Source: a virus. Taken from it: 64,000 nucleotides of DNA. The position numbers were made by a program, and so were the translations under genes. The notes under the pieces are model-generated. The model was given only the letters and a program-made list of their open reading frames with translations, did not search any database and had not been told where the DNA came from. Positions 1 to 9,947 of this stretch are shown here, piece after piece; position 1 is the first letter of the stretch; each line of letters starts with the position of its first letter. Where the stretch lies: IMG/VR virus record IMGVR_UViG_3300002132_000024, positions 1 to 64,000 of that record, one strand, 5' to 3'.

Positions 1-2621
1 TAAACTTTAGTATGTTTGAATACACCGGCTTATGGGACGGCGATAGTCTTGCTCCTGAGTGGAGTGACAGTATGCGTACACAATCAGGTATTCTTGCTAA
101 TAACCCATTGGGTTATGCATTGTTTAATACTTACATTGCACCAGTTATTAGTAAGCCTTCATTGGCAACTATTAACAGTATATTTGGCGATGGTAATACA
201 CCAGCACAAGATAATCCAGCACTAGCAGGCGTATCGGGTTATGTTGTCGACTTATTAGTTGGCGGCTCTCCTGCAGTAGATGACAATTCATCGTTGATTA
301 CAAATCCTAATGCAGAAATGCCAACATTTGTAGGTGACGGATTAAATGCAACTATTGATATTGGTTCCTTTATAGGAACTATCGATGGCGATACATTAAT
401 ATTCCGTCCTATTGAAAGCGACGGAGCAGTGACAATCACTGATGACAACTTGTTAGATACTGCAATCAGTGGCGGCTCGTTGTCAGCAATCAGTAATGCA
501 TATGTGACTGCAACAGGAACACTAGCAGAAGAAATAGCAATACTTGGCGGAAAGTTTATTGACCCAGACCAAGTACCAGCCCCAGAAGAAAATATTCCAG
601 GTCAAGTCCTTGATAGTGTTTCTATCAAAGTGTATAATAATACACCTTCTGGATCTGCTGCATTACAGTCTAAAATTTCTGAAGGCGACGGAACTACAAC
701 GGAGTATACAATAGGTCAAGCGGTTATTGAAAGCAATGCAGTCTTTGTGTACATTGATAAAATCAAACAAGATCTTAGTGTTAATTATACCTTAGACTTA
801 GAAAATTATAATGTAGAATTTACCACAGCACCTAGTGTTGGAACAATAGTAGAGATCCTATCACTAGGTATCGGCGGCCTTAAGATTCTCGATTATCAAC
901 AATTTGTCGCCGACGGCGCAACAAATTTATTCTTAACTAATGCAAATTATGATTATACATCAAGTATATTTGTGACAGTAAACGGAGAATATGTTGATAC
1001 AGGATTTAGAAACAGCACCGATGTAGTAGATGCAATTGGTAGAACATTGGTAGAATTCGGATTCTACCCAAATAATGGCGACATTATTAAGATTGTTTGT
1101 TTAGAAGCATCAAGTGATGTTGACTCTAGTGGTATTTCTATAGTAAAAGTTAACACACAAACTGTTTACTTTGAAGGTAGCACTAGAAGTTTTGACTTAG
1201 ATAGTTTCGTTGACTTATCAAGAGGATCAGCAGCAAACTCTATGATAGTCGAAGTTAACGGTTTAGTATTAAAAGGTGCAGATACTACTTATGCAGTATA
1301 CAACGGCACTACAAATGCGTTTACATTAGGAACAGATCCGTTTGAACCTGGTGGATCTATTCTACCTAGCAATATTAATGTATTTGTTAACAACGAATTA
1401 AAAGCATTTATCACTGACTACACATTTGAAGGCCCAACTAAAGTGTTAACTCTTAGTAATTTAACTATCGGCGATATTGTTAAAATTGAAAATGATCTAA
1501 GAGCTGAATATTCAATTGTTGGCAACAACATAGTGATTGATGGCGATGTTAATATATCTTCAGTTGACGAAACCGATAATGTTAGAATTGATGTGACATG
1601 GTTCTCTGAGTATCCGTCAATGGATATTATATCAGACGAAAAAGCAGGCGGTAAAGTACAATATCAATTAGCTAGAACTCCGATTTCTCCTAGCTATGTA
1701 TGGGTGTATAAAAACGGAGTGAGATTAACACAGGAACAAGATTATTATCTTTCATTGCCGAGAGGTGTTGTATATCTTAATGTTGATTCTACAGTAGATG
1801 ATAACATCAGAACTATTAGTTTCGCTACAGAAATATATCGATTACCTAGTGCTTATGAAATTAGCAAAGACATGTTAAACATATATCACTTTAAGCGATT
1901 TGCAAAAGGTGAAGTTAAATTAGCTAATGCTCTAAACTATTATGATACTACTATAACTGTTGATGATTCCAGCACATTAGCTGATCCTATTCCTAGCAGA
2001 AACGTACCAGGTGCTATTCATATTGATAATGAAAGAATCGAATACATGCAAAAGACTGGAAACGTTCTTAGCCAATTAAGAAGAGGAACCCAAGGTACTC
2101 CGATTAAAGAAGCATATGCTTCCGGATCAGCAGTAGTTGATGTTGGATACCAAGAAACTATTCCTTACAATGAGACCCAGGATAGATTTGACTTTTACAG
2201 TGATGGTAGCACATTAATAATAGGACCTTTGTCGTTTGCACCTTCTAAAGGATCAAGAAGTAGTACATGGTACCGAGATACTATACCTAGTACTTACGGT
2301 CCTTGCGACGAACTTGAGATTTTTGCTGCAGGCCGTAGATTGAAAAAGGATCCACAGTCTATATGGGTAGAGAATAACGGTGCGTACAGTCCAGATGCAG
2401 ATACTCAAGTAGAAGCAGAATTTTCCGTGGACGGTAGTGCTGCATATATACGTTTAACTAATATATTACCAGCAGGAACACGTATTACTTTAATTAGAAG
2501 ACAAGGAAAGACATGGTATGATAGAGGCGAAACAACCGCATCTAACGGTGTCACACTGCTTGAAAACGGTTCTCCGATCGCAAAATTCATTGCGCAAAAG
2601 AGCACGAGCATACCTGAATAA
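1..2621 (+). CDS. Large virion structural protein, 5'-truncated (tail/baseplate type)
   Basis: The reading frame is open from the window edge to the stop at 2619-2621. The first in-frame ATG is at 12, but the codons before it are also open, so the gene almost certainly begins outside the window. The 869 visible residues form a beta-rich, Gly/Asn/Thr-rich chain with few Cys or Lys clusters, made of loosely repeated segments of the form 'V-N-G-V-x-L...D-Y-x-Y...G-D-x-V-x-I', as in long phage tail and baseplate proteins. It is followed by further tail genes. The repeated Ile-Asp and Val-Asn-(G/N) pattern suggests stacked beta-sandwich modules. The structural role is inferred from composition and position; the exact T4 equivalent is not identified. 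Confidence 0.7.
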   Translation, partial: NFSMFEYTGLWDGDSLAPEWSDSMRTQSGILANNPLGYALFNTYIAPVISKPSLATINSIFGDGNTPAQDNPALAGVSGYVVDLLVGGSPAVDDNSSLITNPNAEMPTFVGDGLNATIDIGSFIGTIDGDTLIFRPIESDGAVTITDDNLLDTAISGGSLSAISNAYVTATGTLAEEIAILGGKFIDPDQVPAPEENIPGQVLDSVSIKVYNNTPSGSAALQSKISEGDGTTTEYTIGQAVIESNAVFVYIDKIKQDLSVNYTLDLENYNVEFTTAPSVGTIVEILSLGIGGLKILDYQQFVADGATNLFLTNANYDYTSSIFVTVNGEYVDTGFRNSTDVVDAIGRTLVEFGFYPNNGDIIKIVCLEASSDVDSSGISIVKVNTQTVYFEGSTRSFDLDSFVDLSRGSAANSMIVEVNGLVLKGADTTYAVYNGTTNAFTLGTDPFEPGGSILPSNINVFVNNELKAFITDYTFEGPTKVLTLSNLTIGDIVKIENDLRAEYSIVGNNIVIDGDVNISSVDETDNVRIDVTWFSEYPSMDIISDEKAGGKVQYQLARTPISPSYVWVYKNGVRLTQEQDYYLSLPRGVVYLNVDSTVDDNIRTISFATEIYRLPSAYEISKDMLNIYHFKRFAKGEVKLANALNYYDTTITVDDSSTLADPIPSRNVPGAIHIDNERIEYMQKTGNVLSQLRRGTQGTPIKEAYASGSAVVDVGYQETIPYNETQDRFDFYSDGSTLIIGPLSFAPSKGSRSSTWYRDTIPSTYGPCDELEIFAAGRRLKKDPQSIWVENNGAYSPDADTQVEAEFSVDGSAAYIRLTNILPAGTRITLIRRQGKTWYDRGETTASNGVTLLENGSPIAKFIAQKSTSIPE

Positions 2622-2624
2622 ATA
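2618..2624 (+). promoter_or_regulatory. T4-type late promoter element (ATAAATA)
   Basis: ATAAATA overlaps the stop codon of the upstream gene and lies just before a run of three ATG codons at 2626, 2629 and 2632. With T4 late geometry (last A at -6) transcription would start near 2630, excluding the first two ATGs as starts for this transcript. It matches the elements at 9918 and 13607 on the same strand. Confidence 0.5.
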
Positions 2625-2652
2625 CATGATGATGGAATCAAAAGAGACTAAA

Positions 2653-3300
2653 ATGCCGCAAAACACAGAAAACACATCCCAGAGTCCGGAAAAACGTCCA
2701 AACGAAGTTGGTGGATTCCACTTCGAAGGGCATATTAAAATATTTGATCCGGAATCTAAAGAAATTTACATCGACAAACGTAATGCAATTCATTATGAAA
2801 ACATGAGCGTAGCAATGGTGCAGAGCTTGAGTAATCAAGGGCAAGGCACTGTTTATCAAATGGCGTTTGGTACAGGAGGTACAATTGTTGATCCTACTGG
2901 ATTAATTACATATCTAACTCCAAACACCGTGGGTATAAATTCTAGTTTATATAATCAAACATATACAAAAGTTGTAGATCAAAACGCAATTGAAAACGTA
3001 GATCCTATTCGAAATAAAATGGAAATACGTCATATTAGTGGTGCAACATATAGTGACATCTTAATTAGTTGTTTGTTAGATTACGGTGAGCCACTTGATC
3101 AACAGGCGTTTGACAACTCTGTCGATATGAATGGAAACTTTGTTTTTGATGAATTAGGCTTAGTAGGTTATAATCCCAATGGAACAGGCAAACTATTAAC
3201 TCACGTTATTTTCCACCCTGTGCAAAAGTCATTGAACAGATTACTACAGATCGATTACACAATCCGTGTACAGAGCTTAACTGGTTTCACGGAGGTTTAA
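2653..3300 (+). CDS. Virion structural protein (tail/fibre-associated)
   Basis: The protein is about 215 residues from the ATG at 2653. In-frame ATGs at 2626, 2629 and 2632 would add up to nine residues. I prefer 2653 because the ATAAATA element at 2618-2624 predicts a start of transcription near 2630, giving a short leader with a weak purine-rich stretch (AAAGAGA). Visible features are an N-terminal EVGGFHFEGHIKIFD segment and an acidic, hydrophilic body; no signal peptide or membrane segment is seen. It sits between the large tail protein and the fibre array, and a GGAGG at its 3' end serves the next gene. A baseplate or fibre-attachment role is inferred from location; I do not recognise a named family. 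Confidence 0.65.
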   Translation: MPQNTENTSQSPEKRPNEVGGFHFEGHIKIFDPESKEIYIDKRNAIHYENMSVAMVQSLSNQGQGTVYQMAFGTGGTIVDPTGLITYLTPNTVGINSSLYNQTYTKVVDQNAIENVDPIRNKMEIRHISGATYSDILISCLLDYGEPLDQQAFDNSVDMNGNFVFDELGLVGYNPNGTGKLLTHVIFHPVQKSLNRLLQIDYTIRVQSLTGFTEV

Positions 3301-3303
3301 TAG

Positions 3304-5415
3304 ATGCCATATACCGTTAATTTTACAGACAGCGATAATAAAACTCCAATTACTGTATTTGATAATACTTCGAGTACAGATACAAGTTTAACATTTCCTG
3401 GCAGAAATGTCACAGGTTATGGTCAAATTATTGCAGAAAACTTTTTAGCATTATTGGAAAATTTTGCTAGCTCAACTCAACCAATTAATCCTATCGAAGG
3501 TCAAATCTGGTATGACAGTACGAACGGCGTACTAATGCTATGGGACAATACTGCATGGAAAGCAGCATCGGGTATCCAAAAAGGCCCATCAGAACCAGCA
3601 GTGTCTGATAGTAAAGTTGGAGAGTTATGGGTTGATACTACTAATCAACAACTGCGTATTTTTACCGGAACTCGATGGTTATTAGTTGGTCCGAGTGAAA
3701 GTTCAGTTGACGGTCTGCGATACGGCCCAGTGGTCGAAAGCATTGCTGACTCTGACAACTTAACAAAATATATTTTAACATTTTATATTGCAGACATTCC
3801 TATAATTGTTTTCTCAAAAGACAGCTTTACGCCTAAAGTTTTAATTTCCGGATTTGATATCATTAGATCCGGCATTAACGTTTCATCCCCAGCAACTGGT
3901 ACTGAAATTGCAGAATTTGTTGGCGGCTTTTTGCCAACACTATATGGCACAGCAAAAAATTCAGACGCACTGAATGTTGCAGGTGTTGCTGTTGCTGCCG
4001 GTAAATTTTTAAGATCCGATGTTATCAATACAACTGACTACGGATTTAACGTTAGGAATAACAATGGTATTACCCTAGGAGTTGACGGAACATTTAATAT
4101 TTCTAATACAACTACTGCTGCTAAAATTTACAACTCTGCAGCAGGTAGTTCGATTGATATTCAGACAAACAGAAATGGCATTCCGTCAACTGTTTTGAAA
4201 GTTGTTGATAATAGAATTGGTATCAACAAAGCAGATCCAACTGAAACATTAGACATAGATGGTAATATTACATTAACTGGTGCAGTTATTGTCACTAGTA
4301 CCACTTCTAGCACTAATCTTAATAACGGTAGTATTCGAACAGCAGGTGGCGCATCGATAACAAAGAATCTATTAGTTGGTGACGGCGCCGACATAACTGG
4401 TACATTGCAGGTCAACAACATTCAGCCTAAAACTACCGACACTTATGATCTAGGAACAAGTTTAAAACGCTGGGATACTGTTAGAGCAAAAACTATTATT
4501 GCTGACACTATTCAAGGTGTGCTAGAAGGCAACATCAGCGGAAATTCTAATACAGCTACTAGCTTACGCAATGTCACAAGTTTTCAGCTATCAGGAGATG
4601 TTATTTCTCCTGCAGTACAGTTTGACGGACAAGTAGGTAGCTATACAAAAGTATTCAACACGTCTCTTACAGCTAATATTATTTCTGGAAAAGACACTCC
4701 GTTTCCTAACGTATCTAAAACTTCAGACTTTATTCTAACTTATAGAGCTAGCGAAGCGGCGTCAACTTCCTCAGGTCTATTAAAACAAACAAGAGACACA
4801 TTTGTTGGAGACTTAGGAATTCCAATGGGAGCTATACTTCCGTATGCAGGATCATCTGCACCTTACGGGTTTTTATTCTGCGACGGATCCGAAGTAGAAA
4901 GAACAAAGTATTCCTCTTTATATGATACAATCGGAACAGCATACAACGGAATAACTGCACTTGTAGGTGTAGGTACGTTTAGATTACCAGATCTTAGAGG
5001 AAGATTTCCACTGGGACGTGATAACATGGATAATGCTGGAACTGTTCCTATTGCATCAGGTGGCTATGTCGATGCCGGTGGCGGCACGGCAAGTCGAGTT
5101 CCAGACATCAAAGCCCAAACACTAGGTGGTGATGCAGGACAGAGCTCGACTACACTAACACTAGCAAATCTTCCAGAACATAGTCACTCATTAAGTTCTG
5201 CAAGACAAGACTACGCAGCAGTAGCAGTCACAACAACAATTGATCCAGACGCAGTGACAGGACTAGGTCCTACTGCTCCGGGTCAGGCACAGTATCTGAA
5301 AGATTCTGGAGGAATTAAAAAGCCTTCAGGAACAACATTAAGCACTGCTGTTGGTATTATGAACCCATATCTAACGATTAATTATATCATTAGATCTGGA
5401 CCACCCGCATTCTAA
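3304..5415 (+). CDS. Tail fibre paralogue 1 with tail-collar domain
   Basis: This 703-residue protein begins with the N-terminal domain shared by the next three fibre genes (GYGQ...ENFLALLENF, GQIWYDS, GELWVDT, roughly residues 1-140). The middle is Thr/Ser/Asn-rich repeat typical of trimeric fibre shafts, including SLKRWDTVRAK, a motif common before fibre tips. Residues about 500-590 hold a phage tail-collar domain: PMGAILPYAG, GFLFCDGSEV and FRLPDLRGRFPLGRD are all present. It probably forms a distal fibre that contacts the host surface. GGAGG at the end of the upstream gene is the ribosome site. The different C-terminal domain compared with its paralogues suggests a separate receptor specificity or position. 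Confidence 0.85.
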   Translation: MPYTVNFTDSDNKTPITVFDNTSSTDTSLTFPGRNVTGYGQIIAENFLALLENFASSTQPINPIEGQIWYDSTNGVLMLWDNTAWKAASGIQKGPSEPAVSDSKVGELWVDTTNQQLRIFTGTRWLLVGPSESSVDGLRYGPVVESIADSDNLTKYILTFYIADIPIIVFSKDSFTPKVLISGFDIIRSGINVSSPATGTEIAEFVGGFLPTLYGTAKNSDALNVAGVAVAAGKFLRSDVINTTDYGFNVRNNNGITLGVDGTFNISNTTTAAKIYNSAAGSSIDIQTNRNGIPSTVLKVVDNRIGINKADPTETLDIDGNITLTGAVIVTSTTSSTNLNNGSIRTAGGASITKNLLVGDGADITGTLQVNNIQPKTTDTYDLGTSLKRWDTVRAKTIIADTIQGVLEGNISGNSNTATSLRNVTSFQLSGDVISPAVQFDGQVGSYTKVFNTSLTANIISGKDTPFPNVSKTSDFILTYRASEAASTSSGLLKQTRDTFVGDLGIPMGAILPYAGSSAPYGFLFCDGSEVERTKYSSLYDTIGTAYNGITALVGVGTFRLPDLRGRFPLGRDNMDNAGTVPIASGGYVDAGGGTASRVPDIKAQTLGGDAGQSSTTLTLANLPEHSHSLSSARQDYAAVAVTTTIDPDAVTGLGPTAPGQAQYLKDSGGIKKPSGTTLSTAVGIMNPYLTINYIIRSGPPAF

Positions 5416-5431
5416 TTAGGTCGATGGAAAT

Positions 5432-7261
5432 ATGGCATATCAAATAAACAAGACAGACGGAACTATTGTAGCAACGGTAGCAGACGGTCAAGTAGATAAT
5501 TTATCCACTGACCTTACTCTTATTGGTAAAAATTACAGCGGATTCGGCGAAGCATTTAATGAGAATTTAATCAAGCTACTAGAAAACTTTTCTAGTACGT
5601 CAGCTCCGACACATCCTATCAAAGGTCAAATTTGGTATGATACCAGCGAGTTAAAACTAAAGGTCTATAACGGCAGTAGTTTTATTCCTGTAAGTTCTGC
5701 TACAATTTCAAACACACAGCCTAGTACATTGGCAATTGGAGATTTGTGGTGGGACGACGTAGGCGGCCAGCTATATTTCTTTGACGGTACTACTCCGATC
5801 TTGATTGGTCCTGCTTATTCAAATACACAAGGATTAAGCGGACTAAAGGTAGATAGTATTCTTGATACACTTAACCAAACTCGAGTAGTCACATATCTTT
5901 ATAATAACGGTATCCTACTAGGAATATTTGCTAAAGATAGTTTTACACCTAAAAATGACATCATTGGATACAGTGGAAGCATTGGACCAGGATTTAATGC
6001 TGGTACATTAGCAGGAATTAAGTTTGATGTGACCTGTACCAATGCAGAGCAGTTAGGTGGCGCCGCAGCAACAATTTATATTCGAAGAGATACGTCAAAT
6101 GCTCTTGAGGGCCAACTACGTATTACTACAGACCTTGGTCTAGTTGTAGGTAGTGCAGGTCAGTTAAACTTGTATGTGACGGCAGGTGATGTTTACATGT
6201 CTAATGCATCAACTGATAAAAAATTAGTACTAAACGTTAGAAAAGGTATCGATCAAGAAGATGCTATTTCTATTAGTGCAGTTAATAGAACAGTTGATAT
6301 ATATGATGGCTTTACTGATAGTGTGACCACTATCGGCGGCGATTTAACAGTTATAGGCAACTTAACTGTTGAGGGAACACAGACGGTACTTAATACCGAA
6401 ACACTAACTGTTGAAGATACTAATATCATTATTGCTAACGTAGCATCTCCAACTGATGACACCGCAAACGGCGCAGGCCTTACAATCAAAGGCGCCACTG
6501 ATAAAACAATTGCTTATTCTACATCAGACAATTGGCTAGATATTTCAGAAACAATAAATTTAGCATCGGGAAAAGCACTATATATCGGAGATACATTAGT
6601 TATTAACGGAAATAGTTTAGGTTCTGCAATTACTAGTATTCCGGGTGTGACGTCTTTTGGTAAGCAAACTGTGGTTAACGTTGGCCCAGGTGGTGCCTTA
6701 GATCCTGCTTATTTGAGATTAGCAGATAACAGGATTTCTACATTGTCTAGCGATTTAGACATTGAGTTAGCACCAGACGGTGCTGGCAATGTTGCACTAA
6801 TTGGTAGTCCGAAAATTACAGGTCTTGCAGATCCTGCAGCTGAACAAGATGCAGCAACAAAAGAATATACTGACAATCGTATAGAAAGCAGACCTTTAGT
6901 ATTCAGTATTGATTTATCAGACGGTAAACCAAACACATACATTATTGCAAATATTTTAAATAATCTTGCTCCCCCTACAGAGTTTAGAACAGGAACTGTT
7001 GCAAGAGTGTTGTGTAATTTGATTAGTAATTCAAGCGTAAACTTAGCTATTAACTCTTTACCTCCATCACAGTCAACGGCACAGTTCTTAACAAACCTAG
7101 GCGGCGCAACTGCTCCGGCAGTCACTAATATCTCGTTCCCAACAGCTACTATTCCAGGGCAGTCGGTATCGACCACGAGAATTGTTAAACAGTTTTCAAT
7201 AGCAGGTCTTGCAGGATCTAGATATTGGCAACATGATAGCGATATAATTTTACCAGCATAA
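5432..7261 (+). CDS. Tail fibre paralogue 2
   Basis: A 609-residue fibre-like protein. Residues 1-140 repeat the shared N-terminal domain (GKNYSGFGEAFNENLIKLLENF, GQIWYDT, GDLWWDD), which is probably the attachment part. The middle is repetitive, with a segment around EGTQTVLNTETLTVEDTN that recurs in long phage fibres. Near residue 475 the sequence KITGLADPAAEQDAATKEY is a conserved fibre hinge seen before many tips. The last 120 residues are unlike those of the neighbours and have no collar domain. It follows the previous fibre gene by 16 bases and is probably co-transcribed. Function is inferred from shared architecture. Confidence 0.8.
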   Translation: MAYQINKTDGTIVATVADGQVDNLSTDLTLIGKNYSGFGEAFNENLIKLLENFSSTSAPTHPIKGQIWYDTSELKLKVYNGSSFIPVSSATISNTQPSTLAIGDLWWDDVGGQLYFFDGTTPILIGPAYSNTQGLSGLKVDSILDTLNQTRVVTYLYNNGILLGIFAKDSFTPKNDIIGYSGSIGPGFNAGTLAGIKFDVTCTNAEQLGGAAATIYIRRDTSNALEGQLRITTDLGLVVGSAGQLNLYVTAGDVYMSNASTDKKLVLNVRKGIDQEDAISISAVNRTVDIYDGFTDSVTTIGGDLTVIGNLTVEGTQTVLNTETLTVEDTNIIIANVASPTDDTANGAGLTIKGATDKTIAYSTSDNWLDISETINLASGKALYIGDTLVINGNSLGSAITSIPGVTSFGKQTVVNVGPGGALDPAYLRLADNRISTLSSDLDIELAPDGAGNVALIGSPKITGLADPAAEQDAATKEYTDNRIESRPLVFSIDLSDGKPNTYIIANILNNLAPPTEFRTGTVARVLCNLISNSSVNLAINSLPPSQSTAQFLTNLGGATAPAVTNISFPTATIPGQSVSTTRIVKQFSIAGLAGSRYWQHDSDIILPA

Positions 7262-7281
7262 TGAATTCAGGAGCGGCATAG

Positions 7282-9555
7282 ATGGCCTATATAATTAACA
7301 AATACAGCGGAGAACAATTAATAGTTCTTGAAGATGGAACTATTAATACCTCAACTAGTCTCGGCCTTGTAGGCAGAAACTATGTAGGATACGGCGAAAC
7401 GCAAAATGAAAATTTTGTATACCTATTAGAAAACTTCGCTAACGAATCTGCTCCGTCCCGGCCGATGCAAGGTCAGCTATGGTTTGATTCAGCCAACGGA
7501 GTGCTTAATGTATATGATGGTACTAGTTGGGCGATTGTTGGATCCGCAGCATTATCTGATATACCGTTAACAGATCCAAAACCGGGCGCATTATGGTTGA
7601 AGACTCCTGTTAATACACTAAATGTGTGGACAGGAACTGAGTGGAGATTTATTGGTCCAGAAGCAGTTGACGGATTCGGTAATACTAGAGCTAGGTCAGC
7701 ATCAGTTGATGACTATCTAGGAAATCCTAAGCCAGTTATAATTATAGAAACCAACGATACTGCGGTTGCTGTTATAACAGCAGAAGCATTTACAATCAAT
7801 CCTGCATTTTCAATTTTAGGTATTAGTAATAATTTAATTGCAGGTATTAACCTTGCTGACGGTAAAAAGATTAACGGCGATGTGACTGGTAGTGCAGCTA
7901 GCGCTGAAAAATTAACAAATAGCCGGTTTATCAACAATGTTGCATTTGATGGTCAACAAAATATAACAATTAGAGCATCCACAACTAATTCACTTATAAA
8001 GGGTGATTATATTACTGGAAGTAATTTTGATGGTACTACTCAACAAACGTGGTCAGTTGATGCTACATCCTCGAATGTAATAGGCAAGCTCGTTGCACGT
8101 AATGCTCAAGGCGGCTTTTCTGCAGGATTAATTACTGCATCATTCTCAGGAAACTTATCAGGGAATGTGACAGCAGACAGCGGCGTATCTACATTTAATG
8201 AAGTACGGGCTACTAACTTTGTTGGCGCAACACTAAGTGGAAATGCATTTAGTGCATCACAACTAGAAACAACTAGATCTATCAATGGGGTAAGTTTTAA
8301 CGGAACTAGTGATATAACAGTTCCAGCAGCAGCAAGCACAATTACCGGAACAACACTCAATTCTACAGTCACAGTATCTAGTTTACAACGAGTAGGTACA
8401 TTAATTGATGTATCAGTTGCAGACAGCGGAATTAGCATAGGTAGCTCAGGACAACTTAGATTACAAGTTGATTCGTCAATTCCTACTATTAGATCGCAAA
8501 CCGGTACATTGAATTTTGATATGGGGTCAACTGGTCCTGATATTTCGTTTGTAGATTCTGCAACTTCCTTATCGTTAGGCGGCCCAAGTGCTCCTGCAAT
8601 TATTGGAGACAATACAACAAACTTAGGTATCGTAGGATATAAGTTTAACAACATCTATGCTAACAGCTTAGTTGGAAATGCTGATACATCGACACTGGCA
8701 ACAACTGCAACTAACATTGTAGGCGGCGGCCTAGGTGCAATACCTTATCAGACAGCAGCCGGTACAACATCGATGCTAGGATTAGGAGCAGACAACTATG
8801 TACTACGAGCAAGGGCTAGTGGCCCATCTTGGGAATCGTTAACACTTGAACAGTTAACCAAGGGTAGTTATGTTAATATGATTAACACTTCTACTAGCGG
8901 TAGTGTTGATTCGTTTAGTTCAACAGTCGGAGTCACAATTTCAGTTGATGCTACTTCAGCAAACACAGCAAGTAAAGTAGTTGCTAGAGACAGTAGTGGT
9001 AATTTTGTAGCAGGTACTATCACTGCAAGTTTAACTGGTAATGTTAGTGGTAATGCTACAACAGCAACAACATTACAAACTGCTAGAAGTATCAACGGAG
9101 TTAGCTTTAACGGAAGTGCTGACATAACTGTGACAGCATCTGACACTACAAAAGTTCCGTTAGCTGGCGGAACAATGTCAGGGTATTTAACACTAGTTGG
9201 AGCACCTACTGCTGCTAACCATGCTGCTACTAAAACATATGTTGACGGTCGACTACCACAGTATACATTTACATACGGCAATACTGTTTACAGCACAACA
9301 GGATTCACTAATCAAGTTGGCTCGTTTAATAACGGTGCTAACTATTTTGACGTTTTTCCACCGGCCGGCAAAACAATGGGCAACCTAGTAGCATTTGTTC
9401 CGTCGATTGCAGTGATACATTATGCAGGCGGAGTTGATGGCAACGACTCGCTACGTTGTACCTGGAGTCAACTAGCAGATAGGGTTAGAGTTTATGTACA
9501 GAACACCGAACAACGCTCTACACCAGCGGCAAACTACATGGCAATTTGGAGCTAA
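7282..9555 (+). CDS. Tail fibre paralogue 3
   Basis: A 757-residue member of the four-gene fibre family. The shared N-terminal domain is clear (GRNYVGYGETQNENFVYLLENF, GQLWFDS, GALWLKT). The shaft contains an internal duplication: the sequence R-S-I-N-G-V-S-F-N-G-(T/S)-(S/A)-D-I-T-V occurs twice, near residues 334 and 613, each preceded by N-A-x-x-A-x-x-L-x-T. A hinge TLVGAPTAANHAATKTYVD lies near residue 640, followed by a short unique tip of about 100 residues. AGGAG upstream of the ATG at 7282 is a good ribosome site. The duplication looks like shaft extension by recombination between repeats. Confidence 0.8.
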   Translation: MAYIINKYSGEQLIVLEDGTINTSTSLGLVGRNYVGYGETQNENFVYLLENFANESAPSRPMQGQLWFDSANGVLNVYDGTSWAIVGSAALSDIPLTDPKPGALWLKTPVNTLNVWTGTEWRFIGPEAVDGFGNTRARSASVDDYLGNPKPVIIIETNDTAVAVITAEAFTINPAFSILGISNNLIAGINLADGKKINGDVTGSAASAEKLTNSRFINNVAFDGQQNITIRASTTNSLIKGDYITGSNFDGTTQQTWSVDATSSNVIGKLVARNAQGGFSAGLITASFSGNLSGNVTADSGVSTFNEVRATNFVGATLSGNAFSASQLETTRSINGVSFNGTSDITVPAAASTITGTTLNSTVTVSSLQRVGTLIDVSVADSGISIGSSGQLRLQVDSSIPTIRSQTGTLNFDMGSTGPDISFVDSATSLSLGGPSAPAIIGDNTTNLGIVGYKFNNIYANSLVGNADTSTLATTATNIVGGGLGAIPYQTAAGTTSMLGLGADNYVLRARASGPSWESLTLEQLTKGSYVNMINTSTSGSVDSFSSTVGVTISVDATSANTASKVVARDSSGNFVAGTITASLTGNVSGNATTATTLQTARSINGVSFNGSADITVTASDTTKVPLAGGTMSGYLTLVGAPTAANHAATKTYVDGRLPQYTFTYGNTVYSTTGFTNQVGSFNNGANYFDVFPPAGKTMGNLVAFVPSIAVIHYAGGVDGNDSLRCTWSQLADRVRVYVQNTEQRSTPAANYMAIWS

Positions 9556-9557
9556 TA

Positions 9558-9914
9558 ATGCACTACGTATGTATAGAAAATAACACAGTAATTAGTATAT
9601 TAAACTACGAACCGTCGGTTCCTGCAACAGTGACAGTTTCACCGATCACTGATGAAGAGTATACTAGTATAGAAGGTCAAACGCACTATTTTGATGTTGC
9701 ATCAAATAGTGTTTTACTGATGTCGTCTGAAATAACTGCACAGAAAGAAACTGAGCTAGCAAACGGCACAGAACGAGAATATTTAAACAGTACAGACTGG
9801 AAAGTGCTACGTCATATTAGACAAAAAGCATTGGGTATTACAACTAGTTTAACAGAAGAAGAATATTTAACACTCGAACAACAGCGAGAAGACGCTGCTG
9901 CTCGTATAGTTTAA
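9558..9914 (+). CDS. Tail-fibre assembly chaperone-like protein
   Basis: The start is placed at ATG 9558, two bases after the stop of fibre 3, rather than at an ATG 12 bases earlier inside that gene. The product is 118 residues. The C-terminal third (STDWKVLRHIRQKALG, then LTEEEYLTLEQQREDA) matches the pattern of phage fibre assembly chaperones, which end in a DW-x-x-x-R motif and a helix with conserved R and E residues. Its position between two fibre genes supports a role in folding or trimerising the fibres. The N-terminal half is variable, as in that family. It is not expected to be in the virion. Confidence 0.6.
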   Translation: MHYVCIENNTVISILNYEPSVPATVTVSPITDEEYTSIEGQTHYFDVASNSVLLMSSEITAQKETELANGTEREYLNSTDWKVLRHIRQKALGITTSLTEEEYLTLEQQREDAAARIV

Positions 9915-9917
9915 TAC

Positions 9918-9925
9918 AATAAATA
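9918..9925 (+). promoter_or_regulatory. T4-type late promoter (AATAAATA)
   Basis: AATAAATA lies 22 bases before the ATG at 9948. The predicted transcript starts near 9931 and carries AGGGG as ribosome site, so spacing is ideal for a late promoter of the fourth fibre gene. T4 late promoters are read by RNA polymerase carrying gp55-type sigma with the sliding clamp as activator. Confidence 0.65.
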
Positions 9926-9947
9926 ATAGACATTAGGGGCTAACAGA

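Noticed and set aside
239-448. Antisense reading frames inside the tail genes
   Set aside because: They are shadows of the large structural genes, lack ribosome sites and have composition forced by the opposite strand.
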